A DNA stretch of 64,000 nucleotides from Microbacterium proteolyticum (GTDB lineage Bacteria > Actinomycetota > Actinomycetes > Actinomycetales > Microbacteriaceae): assembly GCF_029639405.1 (NCBI RefSeq), contig NZ_CP121274.1, positions 2,976,001 through 3,040,000 on the forward strand, given 5' to 3'. The translations under genes were made by a program, and so were the position numbers. Below the pieces are notes generated by a model. It did not search any database, was not told the origin of the DNA, and saw nothing but the letters and a program-made list of their open reading frames with translations. Positions 37,189-48,519 of the stretch are shown here, in pieces; the first letter of the stretch is position 1, and the number at the start of each line of letters is the position of its first letter.

Positions 37189-37832
37189 CAGGAGGTGTAC
37201 AGCGGCGAGATCGCCCGCAGGTACCGCTGGAACAGCGCCCGCCGGCGACGGCGCACGAGACCGAGGAAGACCCGGTACGACGGCGCCGTGGGGCGGTCGA
37301 AGGCCCGCACGACGAACCACACCTCGTCGTTGTTGCGCCACTCGACCGAGAACAGTTCCTCGCCGCTGACGATCGAGTGTCCGACGGTGCCGAGGATGTA
37401 GCCCACGCGCCGCGGCTCTTCGAACACCGAGATCACGCGCAGGTGGGCGTCGGCGCGGTGGCCGTCGACCTTGCCGTGCACGCGGACGCTCGTGCCGGGG
37501 CGGACGAAGGGCGTCCCGTCGGCGGCGAACCGCTGCTCGGACTCGAGACGGCTGGGAGCGATCGGGGCGCCCTCCGCATCGAAACCGACGCCCGAGTAGC
37601 CGCCGTCGGCCGCCGGGCGCACGTCGCTGATGCTCAGCTCCTCGGACCGCAGTGGTGCCCACGACAGCAGGAGCTCGCCCGCCGCGACGAACCGCTCCTC
37701 GCCGCTGCCGATCCGCCACGCGTCCTCGGCGGGCACCGAGTGCTCCGGCGGATACTGCATCAGGTCGTGCGCCTGGGTGGCGCCGACCGCCGCGTAGTCG
37801 ACCGTGTCGTCGGTGAAGTTCTGCCGGCGCAT
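37188..37832 (-). CDS. DUF1990 family protein
   Basis: A 214-residue protein matching the DUF1990 family (long SRPBCC-like fold). Visible family segments are VDYAAVGATQA, LLSWAPLR, GTSVRVHGKV, RRVGYILGTVGHSIVSGEELFSVEW in parts, and DEVWFVVRAFDRP. The C-terminus is strongly basic (RRRRRALFQRYLRA). It lies between lepA and hemW and overlaps hemW. The start ATG has GAGGGG upstream. Function unknown. Confidence 0.85.
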   Translation of the reverse strand: MRRQNFTDDTVDYAAVGATQAHDLMQYPPEHSVPAEDAWRIGSGEERFVAAGELLLSWAPLRSEELSISDVRPAADGGYSGVGFDAEGAPIAPSRLESEQRFAADGTPFVRPGTSVRVHGKVDGHRADAHLRVISVFEEPRRVGYILGTVGHSIVSGEELFSVEWRNNDEVWFVVRAFDRPTAPSYRVFLGLVRRRRRALFQRYLRAISPLYTS

Positions 37833-37857
37833 GATCCACCCCTCTCGGTTGTAAGCG

Positions 37858-39702
<1,845 letters not shown>

Positions 39703-39767
39703 GTTCCGTCGATTCTACGGGCGACCGGCGACATCCCCGTCCCGAGCCGCTGCAAAGGCGATGTTCG

Positions 39768-39773
39768 TAGGCT
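39768..39773 (+). promoter_or_regulatory. -10 box TAGGCT, leaderless promoter of the alpha/beta hydrolase
   Basis: TAGGCT is followed by GGATGCC and ATG 39781. Confidence 0.6.
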
Positions 39774-39780
39774 GGATGCC

Positions 39781-40503
39781 ATGACGGTCCAGGTCGTGCT
39801 CGTGCACGGCATCCGGACGTCCGCGACCATGTGGCGGGCCCAGGTCGAGCACCTGCGGGAACGCGGCAACCCGGTCACCGCGGTGGATCTGCCGGGGCAC
39901 GGAACCCGCCGCGGCGAGGTCTTCACGCTCGACGAGGCGTTCGCGACGATCGACAGAGCGGTTCAGGATGCCGCGACCCGGGGTCCCGTCCTCCTCGTCG
40001 GGCACTCGATGGGCGGGCTGCTGTGCATCGACTACGTCGGGCGCGAGGATCCCCCGCCGGTCGCGGCGTTCATCGCGGCGTCCTGCACCTCGATCCCGCG
40101 CGGGGTCGGGCTCGCGGCGTACCGCTTCCTCGCGCGGCGGTTCGACGGCCTGCCCGATCGGGGCCTCGGGCTGACCAACTACGTGCTCAACCGGACGCTG
40201 CCCACCGAGACGCGGCACGACTTCGGTGCGGGCGGATACGCCTTCGACGCGCAGGACACCGCGCTGGCGTCGTTGTCGGTGCTCGACCTGCTGGCGGCCC
40301 TGCGTCGGATCGACGTGCCGATGTGGTTCGTCAACGGGCAGTGGGATCAGCTGCGGGCCAATGAGAAGCTCTTCACGTCGATCGCGCGGGATGCGGAGTT
40401 GATCGTGGTGCCCCGCACGACGCACCTCGTCACGGCGATGCGCCCGCGGGTGTTCAACGCGCTGCTCGACGTGGCGCTCACCACGGTGGAAGCCACGACC
40501 TGA
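39781..40503 (+). CDS. Alpha/beta hydrolase
   Basis: A 240-residue serine hydrolase. The oxyanion segment is [13 protein letters not shown]. The nucleophile S76 is in VGHSMGGLL, the acid is probably near [11 protein letters not shown], and the His is in PRTTHLV near the C-terminus. No signal peptide. The transcript is probably leaderless. It lies alone between lepA and rpsT. Substrate unknown. Confidence 0.9.
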   Translation: MTVQVVLVHGIRTSATMWRAQVEHLRERGNPVTAVDLPGHGTRRGEVFTLDEAFATIDRAVQDAATRGPVLLVGHSMGGLLCIDYVGREDPPPVAAFIAASCTSIPRGVGLAAYRFLARRFDGLPDRGLGLTNYVLNRTLPTETRHDFGAGGYAFDAQDTALASLSVLDLLAALRRIDVPMWFVNGQWDQLRANEKLFTSIARDAELIVVPRTTHLVTAMRPRVFNALLDVALTTVEATT

Positions 40504-40509
40504 TAGACT
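40504..40509 (+). promoter_or_regulatory. -10 box TAGACT, promoter of rpsT
   Basis: TAGACT lies about 113 bp upstream of the rpsT start, directly after the hydrolase stop, so this gene, unlike many neighbours, has a real 5' leader. Confidence 0.5.
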
Positions 40510-40622
40510 CGGTCCTTGGCTTGCGTGTGGGGTTTTTCCCGACCTCCACGATCGCCGGTACAGCGCCCCTCTACCGCTCGGCCGGCACTTCCAACACTCA
40601 CTCAAACGAAAGACCGTCGAAC

Positions 40623-40883
40623 GTGGCGAACATCAAGTCGCAGATCAAGCGCAACAAGACCAACGAGAAGGCGCGCGAGCGCAACAAGGCCGTCAAGAGC
40701 GAGCTGCGCACGCACGTGCGTCGCACGCGCGAGGCCGTCCTCGCCGGTGACAAGGAAGCCGCCGAGAAGGCGCTCGTCCTCGCCGGCAAGAAGCTCGACA
40801 AGGCCGTGAGCAAGGGTGTCATCCACCAGAACCAGGCCGCGAACCGCAAGTCGGCCATCGCGAAGCAGGTCGCCGCTCTCTGA
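40623..40883 (+). CDS. rpsT: Ribosomal protein bS20
   Basis: An 86-residue, Lys/Arg/Ala-rich helical protein of the 30S subunit ([20 protein letters not shown]). It starts at GTG 40623; AAAGACC upstream is a weak ribosome-binding site. A leader of about 105 nt offers space for autoregulation by bS20, which is known in other bacteria. A strong terminator follows. Gene order lepA/rpsT/holA is conserved in actinobacteria. Confidence 0.97.
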   Translation: MANIKSQIKRNKTNEKARERNKAVKSELRTHVRRTREAVLAGDKEAAEKALVLAGKKLDKAVSKGVIHQNQAANRKSAIAKQVAAL

Positions 40884-40899
40884 GCCGCATCCTTTCGAC

Positions 40900-40926
40900 A
40901 GCCCGTCCCGCATCGCGGGGCGGGCT
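40900..40926 (+). terminator. Hairpin terminator after rpsT
   Basis: AGCCCGTCCCGC and GCGGGGCGGGCT form a 12-bp stem (one G-T pair) around ATC, followed by TCGTCGTTTCC, a weak T-rich tail. Confidence 0.75.
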
Positions 40927-40961
40927 TCGTCGTTTCCGGGCGTGGGGTGCGGTGCGGATTT

Positions 40962-41021
40962 GGGGCGCGAGATTCCATTCGGGGCGAGGAATGCCGCGCC
41001 CCAGACGGCAGATCGCGCCCC
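40962..41021. repeat. 60-bp nested palindrome between convergent genes
   Basis: Outer arms GGGGCGCGA (40962-40970) and TCGCGCCCC (41013-41021) enclose GGGGC and GCCCC, with nearly the same lengths as in the element at 6745-6803. Two flanking T and A pairs extend the outer stem. It lies between rpsT and holA. Confidence 0.8.
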
Positions 41022-41081
41022 AAACCGTGGCCGCCTCGGCCAGCTCGGCTTCGTCGGACCCGCGATCAGAGTCGGGCGCGG

Positions 41082-42119
41082 TCAGCGGCCGTAGGGCTGG
41101 CGGGTCGCGATGATCGTGATCATGCGCTCGAGGGCGAAGACCGCGTCGCGCGAAGCCCCCTTCACCTCGGCGTCGGCGCGCGCGGTGGCGTGGATCGCCA
41201 TGCCGAGGGTCGTGGCGCTCCAGCCGACGAGGTCGCGGCGCGCGCGGTCGACCTGCCAGTCCTTCATGCCGAGGCGCTGTGCCAGCGCGCCCGACGATTC
41301 GCGGTTGCCGGCGACGCGCGCCATCGTGCGCAGCTTCATCGCGACCGCGGCGACCAGAGGGACGGGGTCGGCCCCGGATGCCAGGGCGTGCCGCAGTGCG
41401 AGAAGGGCCTGGCCGTAGTGACCGGCGATCGCCGTGTCGGCCACGGTGAACGCGGAGGTCTCGACGCGGCCGCCGTAGTAGCGCTCGACGGTCCGCTCGT
41501 CGATGTCGCCGGGGACGTCGGCGATCAGCTGCTGGCACGCGGCGGCGAGCTCGGTGAGGTCGTCGGCGAACGCCGAGACGAGGGAGCGCAGCGCGACCGG
41601 GGCGATTTTCTTCTGCGCGGCCTTGAACTCGCCGACGGCGAAGTCGAAACGGTCGGAGTCGCGCTTGATCGCGGGGCACGCGATCTCGATGCCGTTCCCC
41701 TGGCCGGCACGGATGGCATCCAGGAGCTTCTTGCCGCGGACGCTCGCGCCGGTGTGCCGCAGGACGACCGTCGCGCCGTCTTGAGGATGCTCGATGTAGG
41801 CGAGTGCCTCGGTGAGGAACGTGTCGGAGCACTTCTCGACGCCGCCGACGCGCACCAGGCGCGGTTCGCCGAACAGCGAGGGTGATGTGACGCCCAGCAG
41901 CGTTCCGGCCGTGTAGTCGTCGGCGCGGACATCGGTGACCTCGAGGCTCGGATCTTCGCTCTTGAGGAACTCGCGGACGCCCGCGATCGCGCGCTCGGCG
42001 CATACCTCTTCAGGACCCGAGACGAGCACGATCGGCGCGGGCTGCGGGGTGCGCCAGCCGATCTGCGGGATCGCCGACTTGGCCTTCGCGGGGGCGGAGC
42101 GTCGGGGTGCCGGGGTCAC
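41082..42119 (-). CDS. holA: DNA polymerase III delta subunit
   Basis: A 345-residue clamp-loader subunit. A basic N-terminal tail is followed by the RecA-like/AAA+ domain with LVSGPEEVCAERAIAGV (degenerate nucleotide site, as normal for delta) and CPAIKRDSDRFDF. The C-terminal collar domain includes AVAMKLRTMARV. The GTG at 42119 has TAGGCT six bases upstream, so the mRNA is probably leaderless. Its neighbours comEC and comEA are the usual ones. Confidence 0.93.
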   Translation of the reverse strand: MTPAPRRSAPAKAKSAIPQIGWRTPQPAPIVLVSGPEEVCAERAIAGVREFLKSEDPSLEVTDVRADDYTAGTLLGVTSPSLFGEPRLVRVGGVEKCSDTFLTEALAYIEHPQDGATVVLRHTGASVRGKKLLDAIRAGQGNGIEIACPAIKRDSDRFDFAVGEFKAAQKKIAPVALRSLVSAFADDLTELAAACQQLIADVPGDIDERTVERYYGGRVETSAFTVADTAIAGHYGQALLALRHALASGADPVPLVAAVAMKLRTMARVAGNRESSGALAQRLGMKDWQVDRARRDLVGWSATTLGMAIHATARADAEVKGASRDAVFALERMITIIATRQPYGR

Positions 42120-42125
42120 TCCCCC

Positions 42126-42131
42126 AGCCTA
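42126..42131 (-). promoter_or_regulatory. -10 box TAGGCT, leaderless promoter of holA
   Basis: TAGGCT on the minus strand ends six bases before GTG 42119. Confidence 0.6.
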
Positions 42132-42257
42132 CCGACCGGGTCGGACACGGATGCCGGGGGCGCGGCCCCTCCCGGCAGTGGCTGTTCCGCGCCCGGAGGT
42201 TCGCGGCGCCGCCACGGCCGCGCCCGGCTGGCACCCGGCCCCGCAGCGCCGGCGCGA

Positions 42258-44564
42258 TCACGGCGCCCGCTGGCGCCACAGCGTCAGCTTCCCTTCGTCG
42301 CCGCGCCAGACCGCGAGGATGCCGTCGGTGTCGGTGCGGGCAGCGACCGTCCCGTTCGCCCGCAGGATGTCGAGAAGATGCTCCGTCGGATGCCCGTACG
42401 TGTTCCCCGCGCCGACGCCGATGAGCCCGAGGTCGGCGTGGAGACGCTCGTAGAGGGCGGGGTCCTGGTCGGCGCTGCCGTGGTGGGACACCTTCACGAT
42501 CTCGACGCGGGGAACGTCGATGCGGCGGAGCAGAGCGGCTTGGGGATCGGCTCCGAGGTCGCCCAGCATCACGGTGCGGGGGAATCCCGCGCCCGTGACG
42601 TCGATCGCGACGCTGGCGTCGTTGCCCGGCTCCATGCCCGGGAGTGGGCCGAGAGCCTGCCAGCGGGTGTCGCCGACCTGTCCCGTCATCCCGATGGTGG
42701 CGGCGATCACGCGGGCGCCACCGGTGGAGAACCGGTCGAGCAGCCTCTGGTCGGCGGCTTCGCCGGTGGGTCCGTGCACCACCACATCCGCCTTCCCGAG
42801 GATGGCATCGGAACCGCCGACGTGATCCTTGTCGAAGTGCGTGAGGACGACCAGGTCGAGGCGATCGATCCCGAACGTCTGAAGGCACGCGGCGAGCGGT
42901 TCGGGTTCTGGACCGGTGTCGACGAGCGCCACGGCGTCGCCGGAGCGCCAGAGCGTGGCATCCCCCTGCCCGACGTCGCACATGGCCACCTGCCATGTCG
43001 TCGGCACGGTGAGGGGGCCCGCGACCGTGCGGATCGTGCTCGTCCCCCCGGCCGCGCCGACGAGGATCGCGACGACCAGGGTGGCGAGCGCGGTCAGTCG
43101 CGGCACCCGCCGCGGGCGCGTGACGGCGACCGCGATCGCGGCACCGATCACCGCGAGGAGGGCCGCCCCCGGGAGACCGTCCGGCCAGGGGAGGTTCTGC
43201 GCCGTCGACGACGCCGTCGTGTGCGCGACCCCGGCGATCCACGCGGCGGGGATCCACGCCAGAGCCGTCAGCCCGTCGCGCAGCCACGGGAACGGCGCGA
43301 CGCACGCGAGCGCGCCGGCGATCGTCGCGGGCGCCGCCGCCGGGTCGGCGAGCAGGTTCGCCGCGATGCCCAACAGCGGCACGTGCGGGTCGATCAGCAC
43401 GATGAGCGGGCCGCACACCAGCTGTGCCGACGTCGGCACCGCCAGGGCGAGTGCGAGAGGGCGCGGCATCCATCGTCCGAGTCCGTCGGCCAGAGGGCGG
43501 GCGAGCACGAGGAGAGCGGCGGTGGCCGCGGTCGACAGCGCGAAACCGAGGGATCGGCACAGCCACGGGTCGGCGACGAGGAGCGCGGTGACCGCGGCGG
43601 CGAGGACGGCGATCCCGACCGTGGGTCTGCCGAACCCGAGGGCCAGGATGCCGATCGCGCTCATCGCCGCGGCCCGCACCACGCTCGGCTCGGGCGTGAC
43701 GAGGACGACGAACCCCGCGAGCACCAGGAGGGCGCCGGTCACCCGGACCCATCGACGCGCGCCGCACGCGGCCAGGAGTGCGAAGGCCGCACCGACCACG
43801 AGGGCGCAGTTGGCTCCGGACACCGCGGTGAGGTGTGAGAGCGAGGACGCTTTCATCGCCGTCTCGGTGACGGGGTCGAGACTCGACGTGTCGCCCACGG
43901 CCAGCCCGGGGATGAGGCCGGCCCCGGGTTGCGGGAGTCCTCGGGTCGAGGCGACGAGCCCGTCGCGCAGATCCTCGAACGCCGCCCACATACCCTGCGG
44001 CGGAGGGGCGCGGTCCACGTCGCCGGCCCGGAGCACGAGGATCGCCCGTTCGGCCGGATCGGCCGGGATCGCCCGCCCGGACACCACGACCTCACTCCCC
44101 TGCCCGGCGGCGGACAGACGCTCTCGCCCGTCGGCGTCGACACCGATCCGCGCGGGGATCACGCCGCGCACGGTGGTCTGGCCCGCGGAGACGCTCGTCA
44201 CCGTCGCGTCGAACCACGCCCCGCCGTCGGCGCTGCCCGACACATGCCCGGTGACGGTGGCGGTCACGCGCAGATGACGACCTCCGTTCACCTCGAGGTC
44301 GGCGACGGCCTGGCGCGTGGGGACGAGCGCGGCGGCCGTCCCTCCCGTGGCGGCGGCGCACGCCAACGCGACCGTCGCGACCAGCAGGGGCGGATGCCGG
44401 AACCGGACGAAGACGGCACCGACGGCCGTGGCGGCCAGACCGAGACCGACAGCCACCGTCCACGCCTCCGGCGTCGCGGTCGTGACGGCCGCCGCGGTCC
44501 ACGTGCCGACCGCCACGGCGACCGTTCGCCACGCCCGCCTCCGGAGGGCCTTCCGCTCGCTCAT
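42258..44564 (-). CDS. comEC: ComEC/Rec2-family DNA-uptake channel protein
   Basis: A 768-residue membrane protein. The N-terminus has DUF4131-like helices and an OB-like region. The central competence domain (about 230-480) carries the family motif SHLTAVSGANCALV. The C-terminal metallo-beta-lactamase domain (about 530-768) has THFDKDHVGG and VSHHGSAD, both zinc-binding. In competent bacteria it conducts single-stranded DNA. It overlaps comEA by four bases. Natural competence in this organism is not shown by this gene alone. Confidence 0.95.
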   Translation of the reverse strand: MSERKALRRRAWRTVAVAVGTWTAAAVTTATPEAWTVAVGLGLAATAVGAVFVRFRHPPLLVATVALACAAATGGTAAALVPTRQAVADLEVNGGRHLRVTATVTGHVSGSADGGAWFDATVTSVSAGQTTVRGVIPARIGVDADGRERLSAAGQGSEVVVSGRAIPADPAERAILVLRAGDVDRAPPPQGMWAAFEDLRDGLVASTRGLPQPGAGLIPGLAVGDTSSLDPVTETAMKASSLSHLTAVSGANCALVVGAAFALLAACGARRWVRVTGALLVLAGFVVLVTPEPSVVRAAAMSAIGILALGFGRPTVGIAVLAAAVTALLVADPWLCRSLGFALSTAATAALLVLARPLADGLGRWMPRPLALALAVPTSAQLVCGPLIVLIDPHVPLLGIAANLLADPAAAPATIAGALACVAPFPWLRDGLTALAWIPAAWIAGVAHTTASSTAQNLPWPDGLPGAALLAVIGAAIAVAVTRPRRVPRLTALATLVVAILVGAAGGTSTIRTVAGPLTVPTTWQVAMCDVGQGDATLWRSGDAVALVDTGPEPEPLAACLQTFGIDRLDLVVLTHFDKDHVGGSDAILGKADVVVHGPTGEAADQRLLDRFSTGGARVIAATIGMTGQVGDTRWQALGPLPGMEPGNDASVAIDVTGAGFPRTVMLGDLGADPQAALLRRIDVPRVEIVKVSHHGSADQDPALYERLHADLGLIGVGAGNTYGHPTEHLLDILRANGTVAARTDTDGILAVWRGDEGKLTLWRQRAP

Positions 44565-45181
44565 ACGCGCACCAGATCGCGCAGGCTCGCGAGCATCTTG
44601 TCGCCGATGCCGGGAACCGATCCCAGGTCGTCCACGCTCGTGAAGCGGCCGTTCTCCTCACGCCAGGCGAGGATGCGGTCGGCCAATGCCGGACCGATCC
44701 GGGGCAGAGCGTCGAGTTGCTCTCGCGTTGCGGTGTTGAGGTCGAGCGGACCGGCCGCGGCGGCGCTGCCGCTCGCCGCCGCGGTTGTCGGCTCGGCCCC
44801 GACAACGGGGACGACGATCTGCTCCCCATCGGTCACGGTGCGCGCCAGGTTCACCCCGTCCCGGGCGGCGTCGTCGGCGAATCCGCCCGCTCGGGCGATG
44901 GCATCCGCGACCCGGTCGCCGACCTCGAGACGGTAGAGGCCGGCCGCGCGGACAGCGCCGGCGACGTGAACGTACACGCCGGCGGCGGGCGCCCCGCTCC
45001 CGTCCGGAGCCGGTGTGGACGACGCCGTCACCGTCTCTGCGCCCGTCGCGCCGCGGAAGATCCCGATGCCCACCGTCACCGCGAAGGCGAGCAGCACCAG
45101 CACGATCACTGCCCCCACGCCGAGCCGCCGGCGCGGAGGCAGCCGGGGCGACGGCGTATCGGTGTCGGGGACGGTGGCCAC
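44561..45181 (-). CDS. comEA: ComEA-family DNA-binding protein
   Basis: A 206-residue protein with one N-terminal transmembrane helix (about 19-43), a SLBB domain (YVHVAGAVRAAGLYRLEVGD in the middle), an Ala/Gly linker and a C-terminal helix-hairpin-helix DNA-binding domain (LDLNTATREQLDALPRIG and GSVPGIGDKML). ComEA binds double-stranded DNA outside the membrane and hands it to ComEC. The GTG has TAGCGT six bases upstream. Coupled to comEC by an ATGA overlap. Confidence 0.94.
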   Translation of the reverse strand: MATVPDTDTPSPRLPPRRRLGVGAVIVLVLLAFAVTVGIGIFRGATGAETVTASSTPAPDGSGAPAAGVYVHVAGAVRAAGLYRLEVGDRVADAIARAGGFADDAARDGVNLARTVTDGEQIVVPVVGAEPTTAAASGSAAAAGPLDLNTATREQLDALPRIGPALADRILAWREENGRFTSVDDLGSVPGIGDKMLASLRDLVRV

Positions 45182-45187
45182 CCGAGC

Positions 45188-45193
45188 ACGCTA
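45188..45193 (-). promoter_or_regulatory. -10 box TAGCGT, leaderless promoter of comEA-comEC
   Basis: TAGCGT on the minus strand ends six bases before GTG 45181. Confidence 0.5.
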
Positions 45194-45276
45194 CGAAGTC
45201 GGACCACGGGCCCGGAGCCGAGAAGCCCGAACGGTGGACAGTCCGCGGAATCACTCTGCTGGGGAGGACTCGCGCC

Positions 45277-45282
45277 TAGCCT
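45277..45282 (+). promoter_or_regulatory. -10 box TAGCCT, leaderless promoter of the DUF2087 gene
   Basis: TAGCCT ends six bases before ATG 45289; GGAGGG lies directly against the ATG, too close to be a normal ribosome-binding site. Confidence 0.5.
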
Positions 45283-45288
45283 GGAGGG

Positions 45289-45789
45289 ATGAACGAGAAC
45301 GCCTGGCGCGCCATTCTCGCCGCGCTGGCCGACGACTCCGCTCGCGAGGTGTACGCCCGCGTGGTCCTCGGCGAGTCGGCCACCCCCACCCTCGACGCCC
45401 TGACGCCCGCGCGTGCCCGCCGGGTCGTCACGGCGCTCACCTCGGCCGGGCTCCTCGCCGAGACGCCCGAGGGCTACTCCGCCTCGCCGACGGTCTTCGC
45501 CGATGCCCTGAAAGCCGCACCCCGTGCCGCACGCCCGACCGGCGTCGACCGGTTCTTCACCGAGGGCCGCCTCACGGACTACCCCTCACGGGCCGGCGAC
45601 CGACGCGAGGTCCTCGCCGCCGTGGCATCCCGGGTCCTCGCCGACGGCGAACGCCTCACCGAGCGCCAGATCAACGACCGGCTCGCCGACATCGTCGACG
45701 ACGTCGCCGCGATCCGCCGCTACCTGGTCGACGAGGGTCTGATCGAGCGCACGCGCGCCGGCACCGAGTACGCCCTGGCGCGTCCCTGA
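45289..45789 (+). CDS. DUF2087 domain protein, probable winged-helix regulator
   Basis: A 166-residue protein. The N-terminal half resembles a helix-turn-helix (ARRVVTALTSAGLLAETPEGYSAS). The C-terminal half is the DUF2087 domain: VDRFFTEGRLTDYPSRAGDRREVLAAVA, here in pieces, followed by LTERQINDRLADIVDDVAAIRRYLVDEGLI. Such proteins are often ArsR-like regulators or RNA-linked. It lies alone between divergent comEA and convergent leuS. Role unknown. Confidence 0.82.
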   Translation: MNENAWRAILAALADDSAREVYARVVLGESATPTLDALTPARARRVVTALTSAGLLAETPEGYSASPTVFADALKAAPRAARPTGVDRFFTEGRLTDYPSRAGDRREVLAAVASRVLADGERLTERQINDRLADIVDDVAAIRRYLVDEGLIERTRAGTEYALARP

Positions 45790-45794
45790 ACGAC

Positions 45795-45840
45795 GGATGC
45801 CACGTCCCCGCACTCCGTGGAGCGGCGGGACGTGGCATCC
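45795..45840. terminator. Hairpin with 14-bp perfect stem between convergent genes
   Basis: GGATGCCACGTCCC (45795-45808) and its exact complement (45827-45840) surround an 18-nt loop. It sits between the DUF2087 gene and the leuS stop and could act on both strands; there is no T-run. Its arms end in the over-represented GGATGCC heptamer. Confidence 0.65.
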
Positions 45841-45851
45841 GGAACGAAGAA

Positions 45852-48428
45852 CTACTTCGTCGAGAAGCTGACCACCTTGGGCGGACGCACGACCGCACGC
45901 ACGATCTCACGGTCACCCAGTGCCCGCCGCACCTTCTCGTCGGCGCGAGCGGCGGCCTCGAGCGCGTCGGCGCCGATCTTGGCCGAGACCTCGAGCGTGC
46001 CGCGCACCTTGCCGTCGATCTGCACGACCGCGGTCACGGTGTCCTCCACGAGCAGCGTCGGGTCGGCCTGACGCCAGGTCTGCAGGCCGACGAACCCGTC
46101 GTAGCCGAGCGTCTGCCACATCTCCTCCGCGGTGTGCGGAGCGAACAGGTCGAGGGTCATCGCGATGACCTCCGCCGCCTCGCGGACGGCGGGGTCGCTG
46201 GTGCCGGCGGAGCCGTCGATTGCCTTGCGGGTGGCGTTGACGAGCTCCATGAGGCGCGCGACGACGACATTGAACTTCGTCTGCTCGATGAGGTTCGGCG
46301 CCTCGGCCAGGAGGCGATGCGTGACACGGCGCAGGGACTGATCGCCCTCGGCCCACACCACGTCGGTCTCGCTGTCGATGTCGTGCGCGATGCGCAGGGC
46401 GCGCGCGAGGAACTTCGCCGCTCCCGTGGTGGAGACGTCGTTCCAGTCCTTGTCGTCCTCCACCGGGCCGGCGAAGGCCAGCGCGACGCGCAGCGCGTCG
46501 GCGCCGTGGGCGTCGAGCTCCTCCTGGAAGAGCACCAGGTTGCCCTTGCTCTTGGACATCTTGGCGCCGTCGAGGATCACCATGCCCTGGTTGATCAGGC
46601 TCGAGAACGGCTCGGTGAACTCCACCAGGCCCATGTCGAACAGCGCCTTCGTGATGAAGCGCGCGTACAGCAGGTGCAGGATCGCGTGCTCGACGCCACC
46701 GATGTAGAAGTCGACCGGCCCCCACTTGCGGGCCTCGGGCAGCGAGAACGCCTCGTTCGGGTCGTTGGGCGACAGGAAGCGCAGGAAGTACCACGAGCTG
46801 TCGACGAACGTGTCCATCGTGTCGGGGTCGCGCCGCATCTTCTGGCCGGTCTCGGGGTCGGTGACCTCCACCCAGTCGGTCGCGGCGCCGAGCGGCGACG
46901 AGCCCTTGGGCTTGAGGTCGAGGCCCTCGACCGACGGCAGCACGACGGGCAGCTCGTCCGCGGGCACGGGCACGATCGTGCCGTCCTCGGCGTGCAGCAT
47001 CGGGATCGGCGTGCCCCAGTAGCGCTGCCGCGAGATGAGCCAGTCGCGCAGACGGTAGGTCTTGGCGGCGCGGCCCACGCCCTTCGCCTCGAGCTCCTCG
47101 ATCATGCGCGCGATCGCGTTGCGCTTGGACAGGCCGTTCAGCGACCCGGAGTTGATCATGCGACCGTCGCCGGTCAGCGCGACACCGGTCTTCGCGGGGT
47201 CGAGGTCGTCGACGTCGCCCAGCGGGTCGATCGGCACGCCGTCCTCGTCGAGCTCGATGACCGGGATCGCACCCGTGACCGGGGCGTTCGTGTCGACGAC
47301 GACCTTGACGGGCAGGTCGAACGCGCGGGCGAAGTCGAGGTCGCGCTGGTCGTGCGCGGGCACGGCCATGACGGCTCCGTGACCGTAGTCGGCCAGTACG
47401 TAGTCGGCGGCCCAGATCGGCAGCTTCTCGCCGTTGATCGGGTTGATCGCGTAGTGGCCGAGGAACACACCGGTCTTCGGACGGTCGGTGGCCTGCCGCT
47501 CGATGTCGGTCGCGCGCTGCACCTCCTGCAGGTACGCCTGGAACTTCTGCCGCACCTCGATGTCGGCGGATGCCGCGAGCTCGGCCGCGAGGTCGGACTC
47601 GGGCGCCACGACGAAGAACGTCGCGCCGTGGAGGGTGTCGGGACGAGTGGAGAACACCGTGATCTTCTCGGCGCGGCCCTCGATCTCGAAGGTGATATCC
47701 GCGCCGATGGAGCGACCGATCCAGTTGCGCTGCATCTGGATGACCTTCTGCGGCCAGAACCCCTCGAGCTGGTTCAGGTCGTCGAGCAGCCGGTCGGCGT
47801 AGTCGGTGATCCGCAGGAACCACTGGGTCAGCTTCTTCTTCACCACGACCGCGCCGCTGCGCTCGCTCGTGCCGTCGGGCAGCACCTGCTCGTTGGCGAG
47901 CACCGTCTGGTCGACCGGATCCCAGTTCACGAGCGCGTCCTTGCGGTACGCGAGGCCCTTCTCGTACAGCTTCTGGAACAGCCACTGGTTCCAGCGGTAG
48001 TACTCGGGGTCGCTCGTGTGGAGCACCCGGCTCCAGTCGAACGAGACGCCGTAGTCCTTCAGGCTCTCCTTCTGCTGCGCGATGTTCGCGTACGTCCACT
48101 CGACGGGGTCGGCCCCGCGCTTGATGGCCGCGTTCTCGGCGGGCAGGCCGAACGAGTCCCACCCGATGGGGTTGAGCACGTTGTAGCCGCGGTGGCGCCA
48201 GAAGCGCGCGACGATGTCGGAGTAGAGGTAGTTCTCGGCGTGCCCCATGTGGAGGTCGCCCGAGGGGTACGGGAACATGGCGAGCACGTACTTGCGCGGA
48301 CGCGTGTCGCCGTCGCCACCGGCGCGGAACGGGTCCTTCTCGGCCCACGCCTGCTGCCACTTCGCCTGGATCGCATGGGGGTCGAAGCCTCCGTCGACGG
48401 ACGGCACGGAAGGAACGTTCTGTGACAC
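45852..48428 (-). CDS. leuS: Leucyl-tRNA synthetase
   Basis: An 858-residue class I synthetase. The HIGH signature is [14 protein letters not shown], the CP1 editing domain lies in the middle (about 250-430, with DATVPAH-type elements such as [13 protein letters not shown]), and the KMSKS loop is [10 protein letters not shown]. The C-terminal domain ends [15 protein letters not shown]. The GTG at 48428 is preferred; a GTG about 14 codons upstream would add an Arg/Ser-rich stretch. It is convergent with the DUF2087 gene. No T-box or leader peptide was seen upstream. Confidence 0.96.
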   Translation of the reverse strand: MSQNVPSVPSVDGGFDPHAIQAKWQQAWAEKDPFRAGGDGDTRPRKYVLAMFPYPSGDLHMGHAENYLYSDIVARFWRHRGYNVLNPIGWDSFGLPAENAAIKRGADPVEWTYANIAQQKESLKDYGVSFDWSRVLHTSDPEYYRWNQWLFQKLYEKGLAYRKDALVNWDPVDQTVLANEQVLPDGTSERSGAVVVKKKLTQWFLRITDYADRLLDDLNQLEGFWPQKVIQMQRNWIGRSIGADITFEIEGRAEKITVFSTRPDTLHGATFFVVAPESDLAAELAASADIEVRQKFQAYLQEVQRATDIERQATDRPKTGVFLGHYAINPINGEKLPIWAADYVLADYGHGAVMAVPAHDQRDLDFARAFDLPVKVVVDTNAPVTGAIPVIELDEDGVPIDPLGDVDDLDPAKTGVALTGDGRMINSGSLNGLSKRNAIARMIEELEAKGVGRAAKTYRLRDWLISRQRYWGTPIPMLHAEDGTIVPVPADELPVVLPSVEGLDLKPKGSSPLGAATDWVEVTDPETGQKMRRDPDTMDTFVDSSWYFLRFLSPNDPNEAFSLPEARKWGPVDFYIGGVEHAILHLLYARFITKALFDMGLVEFTEPFSSLINQGMVILDGAKMSKSKGNLVLFQEELDAHGADALRVALAFAGPVEDDKDWNDVSTTGAAKFLARALRIAHDIDSETDVVWAEGDQSLRRVTHRLLAEAPNLIEQTKFNVVVARLMELVNATRKAIDGSAGTSDPAVREAAEVIAMTLDLFAPHTAEEMWQTLGYDGFVGLQTWRQADPTLLVEDTVTAVVQIDGKVRGTLEVSAKIGADALEAAARADEKVRRALGDREIVRAVVRPPKVVSFSTK

Positions 48429-48519
48429 GGGTGAGACCAATCGTGAAAGTCGGGAGACCACAAGGGCCAACGTCCAGGCTACCGGACCCCGCGACACGCC
48501 TTCCGGCGCGGGCGGGCGC

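Noticed and set aside
45015..48425. A 1136-codon open frame on the plus strand
   Set aside because: It lies antisense to comEA and leuS, is dominated by Arg, His, Asp and Gly, and matches no family. Long antisense frames are expected in 70% GC coding DNA.
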